Part shown: in pieces, positions 60,775 through 64,000 of the stretch | Layout of the letters: each line of letters opens with the position of its first letter | Position numbering within the stretch: the first letter of the stretch is position 1 | Source of the DNA: Jannaschia formosa | GTDB lineage: Bacteria; Pseudomonadota; Alphaproteobacteria; Rhodobacterales; Rhodobacteraceae | Direction of reading: 5' to 3' | Assembly (NCBI RefSeq): GCF_003340555.1 | Contig: NZ_QPLJ01000014.1 | Coordinates: 45,693-109,692, forward strand | Length of the DNA stretch: 64,000 nucleotides | Notes under the pieces: generated by a model | Seen by the model: the letters and a program-made list of their open reading frames with translations, nothing else | Told to the model about the DNA's origin: nothing | Databases searched by the model: none | Made by a program: the position numbers and the translations under genes

Positions 60775-61951
60775 CGGCACCGCCCTCGACCGGATGGGGG
60801 CCGAGGTGCTGGGTTCCCGCGGGGCGCTGTTTTCGCTGGTATTCCGGACGACCGGCCTGACGGTGCTGACCCTGGGCGTCTATTCGTTCTGGGCGCGCAC
60901 GCGGGTGCGGCGCTGGCTGTGGTCGGCGCTGCGGGTGGGCGGCTCGCCTTTCGAATACGTGGGCCAGCCGCTCGAGAAGCTGATGGGCTTCGTCATCGCG
61001 GCGGTGATCGTGGCGGTCTATCTGGGCCTGATCGTAATGGTCCTGATCTTCGTCTCGCTCAACCTTTTCGAGAGCCCGGGGCCCGGCACCGCAGCGGCCT
61101 TCGCGCTGCTGCTGCCGGTCTACTGGTTCGCGCAGTACCGGGGCATGCGCTACCTGCTCAACCACACCCGCTGGCGCGGCATCGCCTTCTCGATGAAGCC
61201 CGGGGCGTGGCGCTACACGGGGCTGGCGCTTCTCTGGACGCTGCTGTCGATCCTGAGCCTCGGCCTGCTCTGGCCCGTGCGCCAGCAGCGGCTCTGGCGC
61301 TTCCGCGCGCGCCGCAGCTTCTACGGCGACGACCACTTCCGCCTGACGCTGCCCGCGCGGCGCCTGATCCCGCCCTTCCTGCCCGCGCTGGCGGGCATCT
61401 GGGGGCTGGTCGCCACGACCTATATCGTCGGCGGGATGGAGCGGGAGGATCACGCCTGGCTCTACCTCCTCTTCGGGCCGCTCGCCTTCTTCGGCTGGGT
61501 CCACTGGAAGGTCGTGTCGTTCCGCCTGCTGGCCTCGTCGCTGGTCTTCGCGTCCGGTGCGGGCCTGACGGTGCAGCCCCGCACCGGACGCGTCATCGGC
61601 ATTCATCTGGGCGGCTGGCTCGCCGTTTGCGCAGTGCTGATCGCCGCGGCCTTCGGCGCGGCCATGGCTTTCGGCTTCCTCGCCGTCAGCGCCCTGCCGC
61701 AGCTCGAGGACATCGAGAACCTCGACCCGGCCTGGTTCGTCGCCTTTGGCCTGCTGTTCTATTTGACCTTCTTCCTCGGCCGCGGCGCACTGCGCCTCGT
61801 CTTCGTGACCTATCCGCTGATCCGCCATGTCGGCGATACGCTGCAGCTGCGCGGCGCCGCCGAGGTCAACGCCGTCCGCAAGGGGGAATCCGCGCATATG
61901 CACGATGCCGACGGCTTCGCGAACCTGTTCGACATGGGGTCGGGGATATGA
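60767..61951 (+). CDS. DUF898 (YjgN-like) membrane protein
   Basis: A 394-residue membrane protein of the YjgN/DUF898 family. It opens with a cytoplasmic lead and the GVYSFWARTRVRRWLW block, repeats YSFW-type boundaries (SLGLLWPVRQQRLWRFRARRSFYGDDHF), and has ten or so hydrophobic segments. Function unknown. It starts within parC (8-base overlap) and its TGA overlaps the M48 protease ATG; the DUF898-M48 pair suggests a membrane protein handled with its own protease. Confidence 0.85.
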   Translation: MADGTALDRMGAEVLGSRGALFSLVFRTTGLTVLTLGVYSFWARTRVRRWLWSALRVGGSPFEYVGQPLEKLMGFVIAAVIVAVYLGLIVMVLIFVSLNLFESPGPGTAAAFALLLPVYWFAQYRGMRYLLNHTRWRGIAFSMKPGAWRYTGLALLWTLLSILSLGLLWPVRQQRLWRFRARRSFYGDDHFRLTLPARRLIPPFLPALAGIWGLVATTYIVGGMEREDHAWLYLLFGPLAFFGWVHWKVVSFRLLASSLVFASGAGLTVQPRTGRVIGIHLGGWLAVCAVLIAAAFGAAMAFGFLAVSALPQLEDIENLDPAWFVAFGLLFYLTFFLGRGALRLVFVTYPLIRHVGDTLQLRGAAEVNAVRKGESAHMHDADGFANLFDMGSGI

Positions 61952-63114
61952 CCGGCCCCTGGGCCAGGCCCGCGCCCGAGCCATCGCTCGCGCCCGACCC
62001 GGACGCGCCGGTCTTCGCCGACTATTTCGACGGCGCCCGCGCCCTGCGCCAGCGGGCGCAGATTCGGGCCGAGACCGGCGATCGCGGCCGCGTCCTGCTG
62101 ATCGAGACCCCTTCGGGCGAGCAGGTCCGCTGGCCCGTCCGCCGCATCCGCCTGCTGCCCGACCAGGCGCCGGGCGGCGCGCTGTCCTACGGGCTTTCGA
62201 CCGGTGACGCCGCCCGGCTCGTCGTCGAGGACCCGGAGGCGCGGGAGCTGATCCACGATCTCGACCCCGCGACCCGGAACCGGCTGCCCGGCCCGCCGCT
62301 CTGGCGGCGCGCGCTGCTCGTCTCGGCGGCGGGGGCAGGGGCGCTGGCGCTTCTGCTGTTCGTGGTGCTGCCGGGGCTTGCGGGCCTGCTCGCCCGCTTC
62401 ATGGATGCCGAGGCCGAGGCCGCCATGGGCGAGATCCATTACGAGCAGACCCGCCTGATGTTCTCGCAGGATTTCGAGCCTCTGCGCGAGTGCGACGACC
62501 CGGCCGGGACCGCCGCGCTGGAGGCGATGACCGCGCGCGTGGCCGAAGGGGTCGAGCTGCCCTATCCCCTGCGGGTCGAGGTGCTGGACGACAGCGCCAA
62601 CCCGACGCTCAACGCCTATGCGGTGGCCGGGGGCCGGATCACCTTCTTCAACTCGATGATCGAGGCGGCGGAGCGCCCGGAGGAGATCGCCGCAGTGCTC
62701 GCGCACGAGCTGGGCCATGTGGTCAACGACGATCCCGTCCGGCACACCCTGCAGGCCGCGTCCGGCCTCGCCGTCATCTCGGTGCTGATCGGCGACGTGA
62801 CCGGCGGCGGCATCCTCGGCGGCACGCTGGGCCTCGCCGTCGCCTCGGGCTATTCCCGCGACGCGGAGCTTGCCGCCGACGCCTTCGCCGCGCGGCAGCT
62901 GCGCGAGGTCGGCCTGCCGCCCTCGGCCCTGGGCACCATGTTCGAGCGGCTGCGCGACCGCTACGGGGATGTCGAGGGGCTGCTCGCCCATCTCAGCACC
63001 CATCCCGCGCTCGCCGACCGGATCGAGAGCGCCGGCGCGGCGGGCGACCCGCCGCCGGGGGTGCCAGCGCTGACGCCGAAGGCATGGGCGGCGCTGAAGG
63101 GCATCTGCGGCTGA
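61948..63114 (+). CDS. M48-family metalloprotease
   Basis: A 388-residue membrane-anchored zinc protease. A cytoplasmic N-terminal region of about 115 residues, one membrane helix (about 122-146), then the M48 domain: HELGH with zinc ligands His253 and His257 and catalytic Glu254, and the third ligand Glu307 in SRDAELAADAFA. NAYAVAGGRITFFNSMI is the usual lead to the active site. Family members do protein quality control at the envelope. The ATG overlaps the DUF898 stop. Confidence 0.93.
   Translation: MTGPWARPAPEPSLAPDPDAPVFADYFDGARALRQRAQIRAETGDRGRVLLIETPSGEQVRWPVRRIRLLPDQAPGGALSYGLSTGDAARLVVEDPEARELIHDLDPATRNRLPGPPLWRRALLVSAAGAGALALLLFVVLPGLAGLLARFMDAEAEAAMGEIHYEQTRLMFSQDFEPLRECDDPAGTAALEAMTARVAEGVELPYPLRVEVLDDSANPTLNAYAVAGGRITFFNSMIEAAERPEEIAAVLAHELGHVVNDDPVRHTLQAASGLAVISVLIGDVTGGGILGGTLGLAVASGYSRDAELAADAFAARQLREVGLPPSALGTMFERLRDRYGDVEGLLAHLSTHPALADRIESAGAAGDPPPGVPALTPKAWAALKGICG

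Positions 63115-64000
<886 letters not shown>

Noticed and set aside
58288-60780. 830-codon minus-strand open frame
   Set aside because: Antisense to parC; composition typical of a shadow frame.

Overview
The window is a piece of a very GC-rich alphaproteobacterial chromosome, most likely from the Rhodobacteraceae (Rhodobacterales). The assignment rests on gene content and order: a C-terminal-domain-only HPr kinase next to chvI/chvG, rapZ, a mannose-type EIIA and HPr; a DnaA-related HdaA-type protein; a (2S)-methylsuccinyl-CoA dehydrogenase of the ethylmalonyl-CoA pathway; DUF6473, DUF1491, DUF3429 and DUF3859 proteins; a tRNA-His without the extra G-1; and CtrA-type TTAA-N7-TTAA boxes. No insertion sequence, prophage, CRISPR array or rRNA gene was seen. 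Almost all of the window is ordinary housekeeping chromosome with dense coding and many GTGA/ATGA start-stop overlaps.

Layout. 1-4 kb: 3' end of uvrA, a DUF2892 membrane protein, two small secreted RcnB-like paralogues and a cytochrome P450. 4-7.4 kb: dctPQM, a TRAP C4-dicarboxylate transporter. 7.5-13.3 kb (minus strand): tpiA, an A-type Fe-S carrier, a Bcr/CflA-type efflux protein, a large family-2 glycosyltransferase and carA. 13.4-16.5 kb: YqeY-like protein, AI-2E-family protein, hdaA and a CIA30-domain protein. 16.6-21 kb: aldo/keto reductase, a 634-base gene-free stretch, tRNA-His overlapping an ABC1 kinase, and a PatB-type C-S lyase. 21-25.6 kb: three peptide deformylase paralogues (one intact, one altered, one without its catalytic residues), an EAL phosphodiesterase with a dead GGDEF domain, and fmt. 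25.7-30.5 kb: ispH, small conserved proteins, a methyltransferase-rnhA-Nudix-TRIC run and a LabA-like NYN protein.

30.6-41 kb is one long plus-strand array: folK, rpoZ, rel, DUF2062, pdxJ, a secreted protein, a 40-codon ORF, acpS, lepB, a DUF805-pseudo-signal-peptidase fusion, rnc, era, DUF1491 and recO. 41-44.6 kb: a META lipoprotein, mcd, a TSUP permease and a DUF3859 protein. 44.7-52 kb: pckA, divergent from chvI-chvG-hprK-rapZ-EIIA-HPr-acyltransferase, a signalling block linking envelope stress, carbon/nitrogen state and gluconeogenesis. 52-57.6 kb: a 3-hydroxybutyryl-CoA dehydrogenase, etfBA, a cobalamin adenosyltransferase with a HIG1 protein, and an SDR enzyme. 57.7-64 kb: an SH3b protein, parC, a DUF898 protein, an M48 protease, a lipoprotein and the start of tuf.

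Functional themes: C4 and C2 carbon use (dctPQM, mcd, ETF, cobalamin adenosyltransferase, pckA), N-terminal protein maturation (def, fmt, lepB), and regulation by phosphorylation and probably CtrA. The observations most worth following are the catalytically dead LepB-like fusion protein coupled between lepB and rnc, the graded decay of the deformylase paralogues, and two perfect CtrA boxes (upstream of the glycosyltransferase and in the pckA/chvI divergent promoter).
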